64,000 nt of DNA from Prorocentrum cordatum (GCA_963575745.1 CAUYUJ010000708.1:26741-90740); one strand, 5' to 3'. Shown: positions 19,932 through 31,578, numbered from the stretch's first letter. The notes: generated from the sequence alone by a model not told the origin. Translations and numbers: made by a program.

Positions 19932-20435
19932 TTCCCTACCTAGGCTCTGCCTAGAAGGGTTCTTACTCTCTTAGTTTAAAGGGGCCGGGCAGTGCAAAGC
20001 GCCCTGGGCGGTTCCCCAAGTCCCCTGGGAGCGGTTCCCCACAGTCCCCTGGGAGCTTTAGCTTTAGCTTTAGCTTTAGCTTAGCTTTAGCTTACCTTTA
20101 GCTTAGCTGTAGCTTAGCTTTAGCTTAGCGTTTCGCTTAGCTTTTCGCTTAGCGTTTAGCTTAGCTTTAGCTTAGCTTTAGCTTTAGCTTAGCTGTAGCT
20201 TAGCTTTAGCATAGCTTTAGATTAGCTTTAGCTGAGCTTTAGCTTAGCTTTAGCTTAGCTTTAGCTTAGCTTTAGCTTAGCTTTAGCTTAGCTTTAGCTT
20301 AGCTGTGGCTTAGCTTTAGCTTAGCTTTAGCTTAGCTTTAGCTTAGCTTTCGCTTAGCTTTAGCTTAGCGTTACTGTTACTACTAATGCTGCTTTCGTAG
20401 GGGTTCCAACTCCTAGGTAGGGTCGCACTGGGATA
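19932..20435. mobile_element. F17 composite element with TTTAGC/TTAGC array, copy 2
   Basis: Same left end (CCCTACCTAGG) but the body carries an array of alternating TTTAGC and TTAGC units (about 20055-20370). It ends with an inverted CCTAGGTAGGGT at about 20412-20423. The inverted ends frame a microsatellite unlike that in the neighbouring copies. Confidence 0.7.
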
Positions 20436-20442
20436 ATTTTCT

Positions 20443-21687
20443 ATTCCCTACCTAGGCTCTGCCTAGCAGGGTTCTTACTCGCTTGGCTTAAAAGGGGCCG
20501 GGCAGTGCAAACCGCGCCGGACGGTTCCCCCAGTCCCCTTGGAGCCAAGCAAAAGCAACAGCAAAGGTAAAAGCAAACGCGCGGTTCCCCCAGTTGCGCT
20601 CCCTGGGTGCCATGCAAATGCAAAAGCAAAAGGCGAAAGCGAAGGCAAACACGAAGGCAACGCAACAGCATAGCATAGCATAGCATAGCGCAGCATAGCG
20701 CAGCATAGCATAGCATAGCATAGCATAGCCTAGCCTAGCTCAGCATAGCATTGCGCAGCATAGCATAGCATAGCATAGCATAGCATAGCATAGCATAGCA
20801 TAGCGCAGCACAGCATTCACTATTGCTGCTGCTATATATAGATATGTATACTTGTTTATATATATGTGTGTGTGCGCACGTATGTTCCATGCATGTTGTC
20901 CGCCTGTGGGCCATCTTGAGCCCTTAGTGAGGCCCTTGGTGTAGCAAGTGTTGCACAACCTTGCTCAATGCCCAGTCGTGCGGTGTAGGCCGGATCCGGA
21001 TGATTCTCAAGCACATCCGGTGAGCGAATGCAAAAACATACGTGTGTGTGTCTGTGCGCAGGCAAAGCAAAAGCAAAACCAAGCAAACACAAAAACAAAA
21101 ACAAAGCAAACGCAACAGCAACAGCAAACGCGAAAGCAAAGGCAAAGGCAAAAGCAAAGGCAAGAGCAAAAAGCAAAGGCAACGCAAAGCAAAAGCAACA
21201 CCAATGCGAAATTGTAGATGTAGATGTAGGTGTAGGTGTAGATTTTGATGTAGGTGTATATGTAGATGTAGATGTAGATCTAGGTGTAGTTGTAGGTGTA
21301 TATGTAGATTTAGATGTGAGTCTTGCTGTTGATGTAGATGTAGATGCAGGTGTAGATGTAGATGTAGCTGTAGGTGTATATGTAGGTGTAGGTCTAGATG
21401 TAGATGTAGGTGTCGATGTAGATGTAGGTGTAGATATAGATGTACATGTCAAGAACTCCCCAGTGCCCCGCCCTCATCTCCGTGCCTGCTTGCTTTTGCT
21501 GCTGTCTCGGCGACTTGCTGCCTGCTGCTGCTTCACTTACGGCGTGGCGTCGGCTGTTCTGGCGCTACCACTACTACTACTACTACTACTACTGCTACTA
21601 TTACTACCACTACTACTGATACTACTATTACTGCTACTACTATTACTGCTACTACTTCTACTACTACTGCTACTACTACTACTACTG

Positions 21688-21772
<85 letters not shown>

Positions 21773-21895
21773 TTACTACTACTCCTACTACCGCTACTGC
21801 TACAACTACGACGATGAGGAGGAGGAGGACGGCGTTTACCGCTCCTACTAATGTTGTTTTCCTAGAGGCTCCAAGTCCTCGGTAGGGTCGCACTG
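20443..21895. mobile_element. F17 composite element with several microsatellite blocks, copy 3
   Basis: Left end CCCTACCTAGG at 20445; right end CTCGGTAGGGTCGCACTGGG at about 21876-21895. Inside are (GCATA)n (20665-20815), AAGCAA-type repeats (21060-21205), GTAGAT/GTAGGT hexamers (21215-21450) and an (ACT)n/(CTA)n block (21567-21800). No gene. Confidence 0.65.
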
Positions 21896-22074
21896 GGATA
21901 GTTTACTCGCACATTTCCTTCCACGCTCCCAGTGCCTGGCTGGGCAGGCGAGCGTTCAGGTGCCAAAAACAGGTTTCGACCCCCAAGAGGCAACAAGCAA
22001 AACCAACCAGCACGAAGGATACTGTTGACATTCAGATCGCAGATGGGGAGGGGTCCGACGCGGAGGCGACACCG

Positions 22075-23060
22075 GTGAGCAGGGGAAGAAGCAACGATGA
22101 AATTGACGAGGTAATGCCTTGGTTCAAGCAGTACGAAGAGCGTCAAAACAGGAGGCTTGACACCTTCAAGGCCGAGATGAGCAGTGTCAAAGGCATGATT
22201 GTTCAAACGCGGATCGAGGCACAGGACGCCACGAGGGCAACGGAGGAGGTGCAGGAGAACGTGGAGGAGGTCGAGATCGACGTGGAAAGGATTCGGAACG
22301 ACCTCGACGACGTGTACCTGGGCAAGGGGCAGATCAAACAGCTCGGGGAACGACGATGTGGAAGAGGTCCAGGAGTTGGAGAAGGGGACCCGTGCCAGGC
22401 AGATACTTGCATTCGGCTTTGAAGAAGATGCCCCTGCGAAGACAGCGATGCAGTACCTGGAACTGGTTCTCCACGCATTACTCGGCGACGGCATCCATCC
22501 GAAGGTGACGACGAATATGAACCCTACCAGGATGGGCGTGATGGAGTTCCCTACTATCACGGCGAACGTGGAATTCTGGAGAAAGGTGCGTGGTGCACTG
22601 CGTACAGACGAAGATCAATTCGGCAGGTTTTTCTTCCGCAGCAACATGGCAATGGACGAACACGAGCGTGACAGACGCTTAGGTTTCATATGCAATATCT
22701 ATGCAAACGCCCGGAACTATTCAACATTGGAGGTGCGTATCAAGTGGGATATGGGTATGGTTGTGGTTAAGGACAGCATTGGAAAAGGAGAGGAATGTAT
22801 CATGGTATGGAGTGGATGAGATGTCACGACGAAAGAGAAAACTATGCAGCAGGGGGCGCAGGAGGCCATGTCCAAATGGCGCTGCAAAATGGGACCAGAA
22901 CTGGCCGCATACATCGGGCGACGTTACGACGACACTTTTGGAAGTAGCATAAGACGTAATCTTTGGGCACTTGGATGGTCTGTTTTGGAAGGATTTCCCA
23001 ATATTCCCCTCTCGACACCTCTTGGGGGCAGATGGGGCTTCAGCTTGCAGAGAGAGTGAT
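22075..23060 (+). pseudogene. LINE-2 ORF1-like coiled-coil protein
   Basis: The first part (EVMPWFKQYEERQNRRLDTF to IRNDLDDVYLGKGQIKQLG) is a heptad-rich coiled coil. A frameshift near 22345 leads to NDDVEEVQELEKGTRARQ and then a mixed alpha/beta segment (ILAFGFEEDAPAKTAMQYLE) resembling the RNA-binding half of LINE ORF1 proteins. A stop near 22819 is followed by the same frame (MSKWRCKMGPELAAYIGRRY). The RNA-binding role is inferred. Confidence 0.5.
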
Positions 23061-24234
23061 TTCCCAGCAGGATCATTCAAGTTTTTCCTGCTGTCGATGA
23101 AGTTCGACGTCATTCCGACCCGTCTACTTCGACGACGCCATCGCAATCACCAACGGCGATTCGCGAATCCCAGGGGGCAGATTTTGATATCGTCGCTTCC
23201 TCTCGCGTTGGATTTCCAGGGCCTGCTCCAGATCAAGTCTTGAACGACGTTCCGACCGAATGGCTTTCAACGCCATTCCAGAAAGCACGTCTGTATTATC
23301 TTTTGACGCTGTAGGGCACTTCCTGGAGAACGCGGGGTCATGCCCGAAAAAGAAAACCATTGGTCCATGCGCCGGTCGCGGGAAGTCCCGCTGGAGCGCC
23401 GCCTCTGAATGCTTGACCGTTCTGTTCTTCCCGTCTATGTTTATCGATGCAGTCGATGTCTCCCCGCCGCCGCCCCGGGGCAGTGGCTCCCAAACCGGGG
23501 GGCGCAACTGGGCAGCTACTGCGTCCGCGCGGGCTGGAGTGACGCGCGACTTGCGGCCCGTCGCCCGCGACGGCGGTGGCGCGATGGCGCCCGGTGCGCG
23601 GTGGAGCGCGTCCTCCCCCATGCCGTCCGCGGCCCCCGTTCTTGCGCCCCCCCCTCCCCCCCCCCCAACGTCGAGCGAATCGGTCTTATCGTGGCCGCGT
23701 GAATTGCCAAGTCTCTGGGCTGTGCCCTCGCGTGCGCGCCTCTTGCGGTGGCGCCCCGCCTTCTGATTCTGATTCCGATCTCGAGCGCGGGCCGCAGGGG
23801 GCGGCCGGGGGGGGCGAGAGGAAGTGCCCAGGGATTTCCCTCTATCCGTCAGGTGTGCCCCATCAGTGTCCCAGGAGATCGGTCATCCAAAGACAATGTT
23901 CGGCTTCGGCGGCGACGGGCAGGACAGCTGCGCGCTGGCCGCGGCATCTCCAACTCCGACGTCACAGGGTCTCCGACCCCAGCGCCGTGTGCGTGCGCTG
24001 GTCTCCGACTCCGGTTCTCGCTTCCCTCGCTTTCCGTGCCTGCCCCAGCCATTCCTGACCCCCGTGCCGGAGGACGGTGAATCAGGCGATGTTTCGGGCA
24101 AGTCTTCGCGTCATTTAGCCCGACGCACGGTTCGAGATTTTCAATGTCGCTTTCGTCTGACGGTTCCCGACCTTGGCTCCGGCCCCGACCTCCAGGGCTC
24201 ACCATGCCCATTTCATCCCTTCCGACTCTTGCGC

Positions 24235-24930
24235 CAGAATTCTCCGAACCGAGCGCAGACGCGACGCCCGAGGCCGCGTCGGCGCCCTGCCAGAATCATG
24301 TTCGCGGGGCCGCAGCTGGAGACCGCGCGGAGGAGAAGAGTATTGGGTCGCGCCTGCAGGGCGAATCTTGCTGGGACCTGAATGGGGCGGGTCGCGAGGC
24401 GGAGTGGCCGTCCTAGTGCGCGAGCGGCGGGCTCGACATATTCGCTGCTTCCAGCGAGTCAATATACGAGTATGCTTAGTTGACGTTGTTGCATCAGACT
24501 CGAGGTTGCGAGTTGTTTCGGCGCGCCTCCCGCGAACCGGATGCAGCGATGCAAGTTTTCAGGCAATGTGCAACGTCTTTGCTGAGGCCCGCCGGGCTGC
24601 AACGCTCGCGCGGGGCAGCGTGCGCCGGAAGACGACAGGCGCACAATTGGGCAATGCAGCTGTGGCGACGTGAATGTGCGAGGCCAGCGGTTCCAACATT
24701 CGGCGGCGAAGGAAAGATTGCGCATTATGATAACATTCTTCCATGAGCAGATTCAGAAGTCGACAACGCGCGCTCCTCATCAGAGGCAACGCCGCGTCGA
24801 CATCGTTTTGGCTGGCAGACTTCTCAGCCGTGGAATGGCCGATTGCGAGGCGACTGCAGACGTCGACCTTGGTTCCGACAACAAAGCGCGACGATTTTCT
24901 TTTCCGCTGCCTGGGGGCCGCCGACGACGC
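24235..24930 (+). pseudogene. LINE-2 APE-type endonuclease
   Basis: WGGSRGGVAVLVRERRARH and VVSARLPRTGCSD match the central strands of the endonuclease/exonuclease/phosphatase fold. After frameshifts QRRVDIVLAGR and DVDLGSDNKARRF match its end (family pattern: R-x-D-x-I ... D-x-GSDH), with N in place of the catalytic His. Decayed. Confidence 0.65.
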
Positions 24931-25699
24931 AGCAGCGAACCTGGGCGCAAACGAGAGCGACGGCCGTGAGTCGGACGTTTCATTTGGCCCCCGGGCAGCA
25001 TTCTTATTACTGGGAGTTCATCGCTGAGAGGTTGGACGTGCCCGACGCCAGCTCCAACCCGAATGCGAGGACATCGAGGGCGCCGTTGCCGACGCGCGGC
25101 CGGGGCAACCGCTGCGCAAGCAGACGGACGCGCCAAACGCTCCACCGACGACGAGAAACGCCGTCGCACGTATCGTCCGAGACACGGAACACAGCGCTCA
25201 CCGACACGAGAGCCCGAGCATTTCTCAACGAAACAATGCGCAAATAAATGCGAGCTGTCAAACGAGCGCCTCGCAGAAGTGCCGTTGCTCATATCCTCGC
25301 TGAGTGCCGGGGCCTGAAACGAATCAGCGGGATTACAAGATACAGGAAGCGTGACGCGCGCCCGGCGTGGCCGACGCCGACGGCAACGCGCAGCGCGACA
25401 GACGTTCCATAGCCAACGAGCGCGCCGATTTTTCATGCGGAGTTGCGTCGCGACGCCGACGAGATCCCCCACCAACGGCGCGAGCAGAACGGCGCATATC
25501 AGATTCTTCTTTTTTCGGACAGCGATTTCTCAGTCGTACCATGGTAGCTGGAGACCAACCGAGCGCTAGACACAGACGGCATCTCGGCGGAGACGTTGAA
25601 AGGAGGTGGAGACAAGTTCTGACGGCTCATGTTGGACACATTCAACAACGTAGCGCTTTCCGACTCACCCTCGCGTTGCGCCTGGAGCGCGCCGTCATC

Positions 25700-26300
25700 G
25701 AGGTATAACGCAGGAACCCTGGGAATTATCGATTCATTGCACGTATCCTGATGTTCTACAAAGTCTTCTCCAAGCTGCTGCGCAATCGCCCCGGCGCTGC
25801 TCTGGGCCTCCATCAGAATCCCGATCGAGCTGGCTTCAGACCCAACTGGGCCACGAGCGACCATTTGTTTACGACGGCGGTTCTAATGGAAAGATGCGAC
25901 GAATGGCAAGTTCTATCTACTCTGGGTGGCAGCAATCGGCTTCAAGGAGGCGTTTGACAACGTCGCGCGCGCGGCCATTTGGGCAGCTCTGGAAGGCCAG
26001 AAAGTACAAGTACCATACATCACGCTATTCTATAAAATCTGTGCGACACACAGACTGCCCCTGTCAAAACCGAACGGCTCACCAAGAAGTTCAACGTCGA
26101 ACGGGGGGCGAAACTCGGGGACCCATTGAGTTCGTTTCTCTGCAATTGCGTGTGAGGGCACATTATGTGACGGGCGAAGCGCGAAGCAAAACTGGACAGC
26201 GAGGTTGCGCGGCCTCCAGTTGCCGCCCGGCAGTGGCGACCCGTTGAGTAGTCTGCGCTGTGCTGACGACGTCTTCCTAACTGCACGTTTGAGCATCGAC
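25700..26300 (+). pseudogene. LINE-2 reverse transcriptase, first copy
   Basis: Motif A AAIGFKEAFDNV (25930-25964; G replaces the catalytic Asp), a motif B region derived from a GDPLSSLLFN-type sequence (about 26118-26150), and motif C CADDVFL (26258-26279) can be followed through several frameshifts. The upstream part (25740-25890) holds the fingers region in pieces. Confidence 0.65.
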
Positions 26301-26434
26301 GTCGCGCGCGTGCTTGCAGACCTCTGCAGTGGAGCGGCGGCGGCTGGGCTGCACTTCCACCCAGGAAAGACCAAGGTCTTGCCCAGCGCGCGCAGATCAA
26401 AAAGAGCACGACAACCACCGACGCTCGTCTTCAT

Positions 26435-26990
26435 TTGTTTACGGCGGCGGTTCTAATGAAAAGATGCGACGAATGGCAAGTTCTACGGCGCTCGGCAGCG
26501 TCGCGCACGCGGTCATTTGGGCAGCTCTGGAAGGCCAGCAAGTGCCAGTTCCATGCGTCGCGCTACTCCAGAATCTGTACGACCAATGGACTGCTCCTGT
26601 CAAAACCGAACGGCTCACCAAGAAGTTCAACGTCGAACGGAGGGCGAAACTCGGGGGGCCGTTGAGTTCGCTTCTCTTCAATTGCATGTCAGAAAACATT
26701 CTGACCGGCGAAGCAAAACTGGACAGCGAGGTTGCGCGGCTTCCAGTTGCCGCCCTGCAGCGGCGACCCGTTGAGTAGTCTGCGCTGTGCTGGCGACGTC
26801 TTCCTAATTGCACGATTGAGCATCGACGTCGCGCGCGTGCTTGCAGACCTCAGCAGTGGAGCGGCGGCGGCCGGGCTGCACTCGCACCCAGAAAAGACCA
26901 AGGTCATACCCAACGGGCACAGATCAAAAAAAGAGCACGACAACCACCGACGCTCATCTTTTCCCACGGCGCGAAGGTCGAGGTGATCCC
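26435..26990 (+). pseudogene. LINE-2 reverse transcriptase, tandem partial duplicate
   Basis: About 550 bp repeats 25880-26430, from the ATGCGACGAATGGCAAG segment to AAAAGAGCACGACAACCACC. Motif B reads PLSSLLFN (26655-26686). In motif C the first Asp of ADD is changed (CAGDVFL, 26788-26809), so this copy is catalytically dead. Confidence 0.65.
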
Positions 26991-26994
26991 GCCG

Positions 26995-27780
26995 TTCTGC
27001 GCAGCCGAGTACTTGGGGCGCAAACTGCAATTCGGCGACAGCCACAAGACAGAAGTCTAAAGCATAATAGTTTCTGCGTGGAGAAGGGCTTATTTGCTTA
27101 AGTGGGAGCTCGCAGGTACCCGCTACTCCATGAACAGCCGTGCCCGACTATTCCATGGGGCCATCACGCCGACGACTTTGCATGGGTGCGAAGCGTGGAC
27201 GATGACAGAAGAGCTCTCATATCGAATCCGCCGAACTCAACGACAGATGCTCCGCGCGATCGCCAGGGCGCCCAGAAGGAAGACGACCGGCAGAACATGG
27301 CCAGAACGGCGCCAAACCGACACCGGCACTGTTAACAATACAGACACGGGGAACGACAACGACGAGAGTGACGGCTCTGCCTCCGACAGTGGCAAGGATG
27401 TGGATAGCGAGCCACCGTTGCCAATTTCAGCGACAGACCCTCTAGACGGGGAGGGGGAGTTTCTGGAGTTTTGGCCTGAAGCGATCAAATGTACGTCGCA
27501 ACGCGCAGAGAATTCGATTTCAAACGTGGACATTCTTGGTTGGAGTTAAACCTACCAAACCACGGCAACGGGATTGGGTGCGTCAGATCGCCACGAGTGC
27601 GACAGAGGAGTGGGGACGAGCAATTTTATTCTGAGGTCCCGAGCGGGATGCGCAGAGACCGACGCAACGACGGGCGGGGCGGCCGAAGACACGATGGTGG
27701 GATGATGTGCTGCAACACCCACAACAAACGGCCCAGGATCCGCCATAGACCGCGACAGACTGATTGTTATGTGCAGCACC
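26995..27780 (+). pseudogene. LINE-2 C-terminal domain
   Basis: AEYLGRKLQFGDSHKTEV, then RARLFHGAITPTTLHGCEAW and RRTQRQMLRAIA are the conserved connection and C-terminal region of RTE-like LINEs. An acidic Asp/Ser insert follows, then pieces resembling RDWVRQ and GRPKTRWWDDV in shifted frames. This places the 3' end of the element near 27790. Confidence 0.65.
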
Positions 27781-27790
27781 AGAGGAGTGG

Positions 27791-28832
27791 GGAATATTAC
27801 AACCAGGCTTCATTGAGCTCTGAGTGGCGCATTGCTGTGCACGATTCAAATATGTTTCTATGCCTATTATTTGTCTCTTCCGCTGCCCTGCCCTTCGCTC
27901 CTCGCTCCCCCCTCTCTTGTTTCACCCTGTCATCCTTCCACGGCGCCCCGGCGCCCCCCTTCAGCGCCCCCGCGGCGTCTTGACGCAGGCCGCATGGCCC
28001 GCATGATCCGCATGTGAAGCGTCAGCGACCCCTGTGCGAATCGTATCCGAGCCCTATGTGAAACGTTCGTGGGTCCGATGTGAATCGTCTAAGCGTCCGA
28101 TATAAGCCGCATGCGTTTCCTATGTGGCTCCTTTGCGATTCCTGACTCTTGAAAGAAACCGTAAATGAGCCGTTGGGGGCCAACGCGTGACACCGAAGGA
28201 ACCCCACGTATCCCCAATTTGTCCAAATGAATCCGATGCAATCGCAAGAATCCCAAAGGTTTTCTACATCACCCCTAAGGATTCTCTGAAATCTTACAGC
28301 ATGCGCCGAGGAGGGATCCCGAGGGATCCCAAGGGAATCTTGTAGCGAATCTACAGGTATCCGAGAGAACCAGGAGAAACCCGAATAAAACTTACGAGAC
28401 CTTCAGGAACTCTAAAAGAACCCATGGGTCCGCTGCGGTCCCCGGGGCCCGAAAGCTGCGAACAACCTCCAAAGACCCGCTTCCTTCATAACCATTCCTT
28501 TAATGAGCCAGGAAGGAGCGGACATCCAGAGCGAAGGGATTTTGACGGCCACGGCGAACCTCGGCCACAACAGGGTCTCCAGACGCTGACCCAAGGAACG
28601 GCTCGGGAATCGCGGCCCTTCCCGAGCTAAAGGTATTTTGTCCATCTCTCCCTCCACGTCCTCTTCCTTAATCCCCTCTTCGTCTTCCCGTACTGCCCGC
28701 GGGCCGCCCGCGAGGTTCGCGACGACGAGGACGAGGAGGGGAGATGACGACGAGTGATGGTTCGCGACGACGAGGACGAGGGGAGATAACGACGAGGAGC
28801 GATGGAGGAGGAACAACGAATGCGATGAGGGC
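27791..28832. other. Intron spacer without a recognised gene
   Basis: Mixed sequence. TGTGAATCG-type repeats lie at 28015-28140, and short repeats related to GGATCCCGAGGGATCC at about 28310-28340. Two GACGACGAGGACGAGG segments (28710-28800) are near-duplicates. Short frames have no recognisable product. Confidence 0.5.
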
Positions 28833-29295
28833 GTGGTGTTTGGTGTTTAGCGTTTGGCGTTTGGTGTTTGGTGTTCGGTGCGTGGTGTTTAGGGTTCGGC
28901 GTGTGGTGTATAGTGTTTGGTGTTTGGTGTTTGTGGTTTGGTGTTTGGTGTTTTAGGTTTGGTGTTTGGTGTTTGGGGTTTTGTGTTTCGCGTGTGGGGT
29001 TTGGGATTTGGTGTTTGGGGTTTGGTGCTGGGGGTTTGTTTGGGGGTGTGGCGTTCGGTGTTTGGTGTTTGGGGTTCGGTGTTTGAAGTTTGGGGTTCGG
29101 GGTTTGGCGTTTTGGGTTTGGGTTGGGTCATTCGTTTTTCGGGGGTTCGGTGTTTGGCGTTTGGGGTGTGTTTTGGGTTTGGTCTTTGGGCTTTTATGCT
29201 TGTCGTTTGGGTTTTGATGTTCGGCGTTTGGCGGCGTTTGGTGTTTTGTGCGTGCGTGTGCGTGCGTGGTGTTCTGGGGGTTCTGAAGGCTTCAA
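28833..29295. repeat. Degenerate heptamer array GTTTGGT/GTTTGGG
   Basis: About 450 bp of 7-bp units such as GTTTGGT, GTTCGGT and GTTTGGG. It resembles a decayed telomere-type heptamer (plant/algal telomeres are TTTAGGG) but the A is replaced nearly throughout. No gene. Confidence 0.85.
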
Positions 29296-29864
29296 CCGGG
29301 GCATGGTCCAACTTTGCCCGGGCACAGACCGTCTGACCGCGGCATGGCCCGTCCAGCCGGGGTAAAGAGTTTGGTTGGGGGGGCTCTAAGGGGCATTTTG
29401 CGGGTTTCCCGGGGTCTCCTGGGGCCCCATTGGGGACTTCGGTTTTCTTGAAGGGGGTTGTGTGTGCAACGTCAGAGCCTTAATTTCGTCATCAACCTCG
29501 CCCTTTTCTTGGCGTGTTCAACCGGAGAACTCCCTTGCTTTCCGCTTCTGCTCCTCGGTGCGCCGCTCGCGTTCCCCTCGGGCTCTAATCCTTCGCCCCC
29601 CTTCTCTATCCTGAGCCGCTCCCTGCTCCAATTGTCCGTCATTCGCTTGGGCCCGGAGGTGGCCCTCGAGGCTTTGGCATCGGACCTCCCTTCCTTCTTC
29701 GCCCCCCCCCCTGCACGATTGTCCAGACCGTTGCGCCTCCCGCGAAAAATTCGCGAGAGTCCGGGCCCCCTGCGAAAAATTCGCGAGAGTCCCGCGAAAG
29801 ATTCGCGTGAATCCTTCGCGCCGTGCACTATCCTCTGAGGCGCCCCACGGGCTACCTCGCCCCC
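29296..29864. other. Spacer with short GCGAAAAATTCGC palindromes
   Basis: No gene recognised. At 29748-29820 the palindrome GCGAAAAATTCGCGAGAGTCC appears in two near-copies and a third changed form (GCGAAAGATTCGC), directly before the hairpin array. Confidence 0.5.
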
Positions 29865-30165
29865 GTGGAGCCCCCCTGGGCGATTCGCGAGGGCTGTTCC
29901 CGCGCGAGACCACCCCGGGCGACTCGTGCAGAAACTGAGCGGTGGAGACCCCCCCAGGCGATTCCACCGCTCAGACCGACCCCCCCCCCGGGCGAGTCGG
30001 CCCGTCCTGGAACCCCCCCGGGCGATCCAGGACCCCCCGCGCCCTCCCAGGCGAGCGGAGGCGCCTGCGGGAAAAAAACCCGCCTAAGCTCCCCCTTTTG
30101 AGCGAAGTTTGGTGGGGGCGATCCGCGCCAGGGCGGCAGTCGAACCCCCTTCGGGCGATCGACCC
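29865..30165 (+). repeat. Array of seven hairpins with a constant C-rich/GGCGA loop and variable stems
   Basis: The core CCCCCC-N-GGGCGA recurs about every 35-40 nt (near 29871, 29910, 29948, 29981, 30013, 30042, 30145). Each core is flanked by a different self-complementary pair: GCGCGAG/CTCGTGC, CTGAGCGGTGGA/TCCACCGCTCAG, CCGAC/GTCGG, GTCCTGGA/TCCAGGAC, CCGC/GCGG, GTCGA/TCGAC, and CGTGGA/TTCGCG using G-T pairs. Stems vary and loops are conserved. No protein frame is shared. Confidence 0.75.
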
Positions 30166-30983
30166 CGGCAGATTCCTCCCGCATAAAAAACCAAAGAATA
30201 ATAATCATTCAAAAAACACAAGCCAACGCGCAAACAACCGCATACAACACAAACGAACACCCGACGGAACATAAAAACAAACAAAAAACACAAAAACCAC
30301 ACACACATGACTCAATTATGGCCGTGGCTTTGCACACCTAAGGGGGGCTTCTCGGGGGCCTCCTGTCGCAGGTCCCTCTTTGGGGCGCTTTATGGCCGTT
30401 TTGGGGGTCATCGCGCTGAGTTGGGGCCTTTCCGTGCAGTCTTGGGGGTCTCTGGGGGCCTTTGGGGCCGTTGTGGGCCGATCTTTGGAAACCGCGCGCA
30501 CGTGTCGGAGCGTCGGACGCCCGAGAAAGGTGAGAACGCGAATCTCATTGCAACACCTCCGGAAATCAACGGCGGTGGCCTCCTGGAAGTCCTCTTAGAG
30601 CCCACTCGGGGCGTCTTAGGAGCCTCCTGAACCGTCTGGAGGACATCTTGGGCCTTTTGGGGGCCATCTTGGCCGTCTAGAATGCGTATCGGGACCGTGT
30701 TGGAGCCCTTGGGAGGCCATCTTGGGTCATCCTGGTCATTGTGGAGGCATCTTGGAGGCAGTTTTGGGCCATCGTGGCCGTCTTGGTGGCCATCTCGGAG
30801 CCACTCTGGGCGGACAGCCCTTGCCTCCCACCTGTTCCGGGTGGCCAGCGGGCCGCGCCGAAACCCCAGGGGGAATTGGTTTAGAAAAGATCCGGACATC
30901 TCCCAGACATCTACAGCACGCCGTGCGCCCCTGTTATGAATCGCCAGGGGGCGGCGGACTTACTGGCCTTCGGCCCATCCCTC
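30166..30983. repeat. Spacer and CTTGGGGGCC-type repeat
   Basis: An A-rich stretch (30183-30308) is followed by about 500 bp of degenerate CTTGG/GGCC repeats (30320-30830). No gene. Confidence 0.7.
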
Positions 30984-31144
30984 TCCACCCACCAAACCAC
31001 CCCAACCCAACCCGAAGGGTCTGATTTACCCTCGATTTCTAGTGGGGGGGGGTCCGGGAACGTCGAAAAAACACAGATGGAGCCCATACCCCCCCCAACC
31101 CGAAATTCGGGTCTTCGGGTTGGGTTAGGGTGGTCTGGTAGGTA
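30984..31144. mobile_element. F4 TIR element
   Basis: Ends CCACCAAACCACCCCAACCC and the inverse GGGTTGGGTTAGGGTGGTCT, with an inner inverted CGAAG/CTTCG. The closest copy is 55233-55404. Confidence 0.8.
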
Positions 31145-31395
31145 GTCAATCCCGCCGCAGTGCCCGGGTTGCAGGTCAGAGGCCTCTCAGAGGCCCTCGT
31201 GGCTTGTTTCGGGGTGCTGGTGGTTCCGAGAGCCCCTCCCGCGGGAAGCGCCTGGGGAGCCGCAGGAGGCACGCGACGGGGGCCCGGTGAACATCGGAGG
31301 GTTGGCGGGCTGGGGCCCCCGAGAGTGCCCAATCTCGAGGATTGAGGGCTACAAGTGTGGGCGCGCATCAAGAAACCATGCGCCTTTCTCGGGCC

Positions 31396-31578
31396 GGGCG
31401 AAAGGGGGGGATTGGGAAAGGGGGGGTTACGAAATTTGCTACATGCAGCTGGTTTTCGGCCTCACCGAGGGGCCCATTCCTCGATATATGGGCGCCTCCT
31501 GGCGCCGGGAGGCGCCGGGAAAATCAGCTACGTGAGCTGATTCTCAAACCCCCCCTTTGCTATCCCCCCCTTTCGCCC
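31396..31578. mobile_element. F13 TIR element
   Basis: Left GGGCGAAAGGGGGGGATTGG and right CCCCCCCTTTCGCCC are inverted, with further inverted blocks inside (AAAGGGGGGG/CCCCCCCTTT). The centre is GGGCGCCTCCTGGCGCCGGG. Single copy in this window. Confidence 0.7.

Larger units (their letters stand above)
22030..27790 (+). mobile_element. LINE-2: degenerate RTE-like non-LTR retrotransposon
   Basis: Read on the plus strand: a coiled-coil ORF1-like segment, an APE endonuclease, a reverse transcriptase with a partial internal duplication, and the conserved C-terminal region of RTE-type elements. No RNase H was seen. Every domain is broken by frameshifts and stops. The region 23060-24230 between ORF1-like and endonuclease parts has no recognisable domain. 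Confidence 0.75.

Noticed and set aside
20040-20380. TTTAGC/TTAGC array as a telomere tract
   Set aside because: The unit lacks the GGG of TTTAGGG-type telomeres and it sits between inverted CCTAGG ends inside an intron.
29865-30165. CRISPR array (constant repeat, variable spacer)
   Set aside because: The constant part is a 13-16 nt loop, the variable parts are self-complementary stems rather than foreign spacers, and the DNA is eukaryotic.
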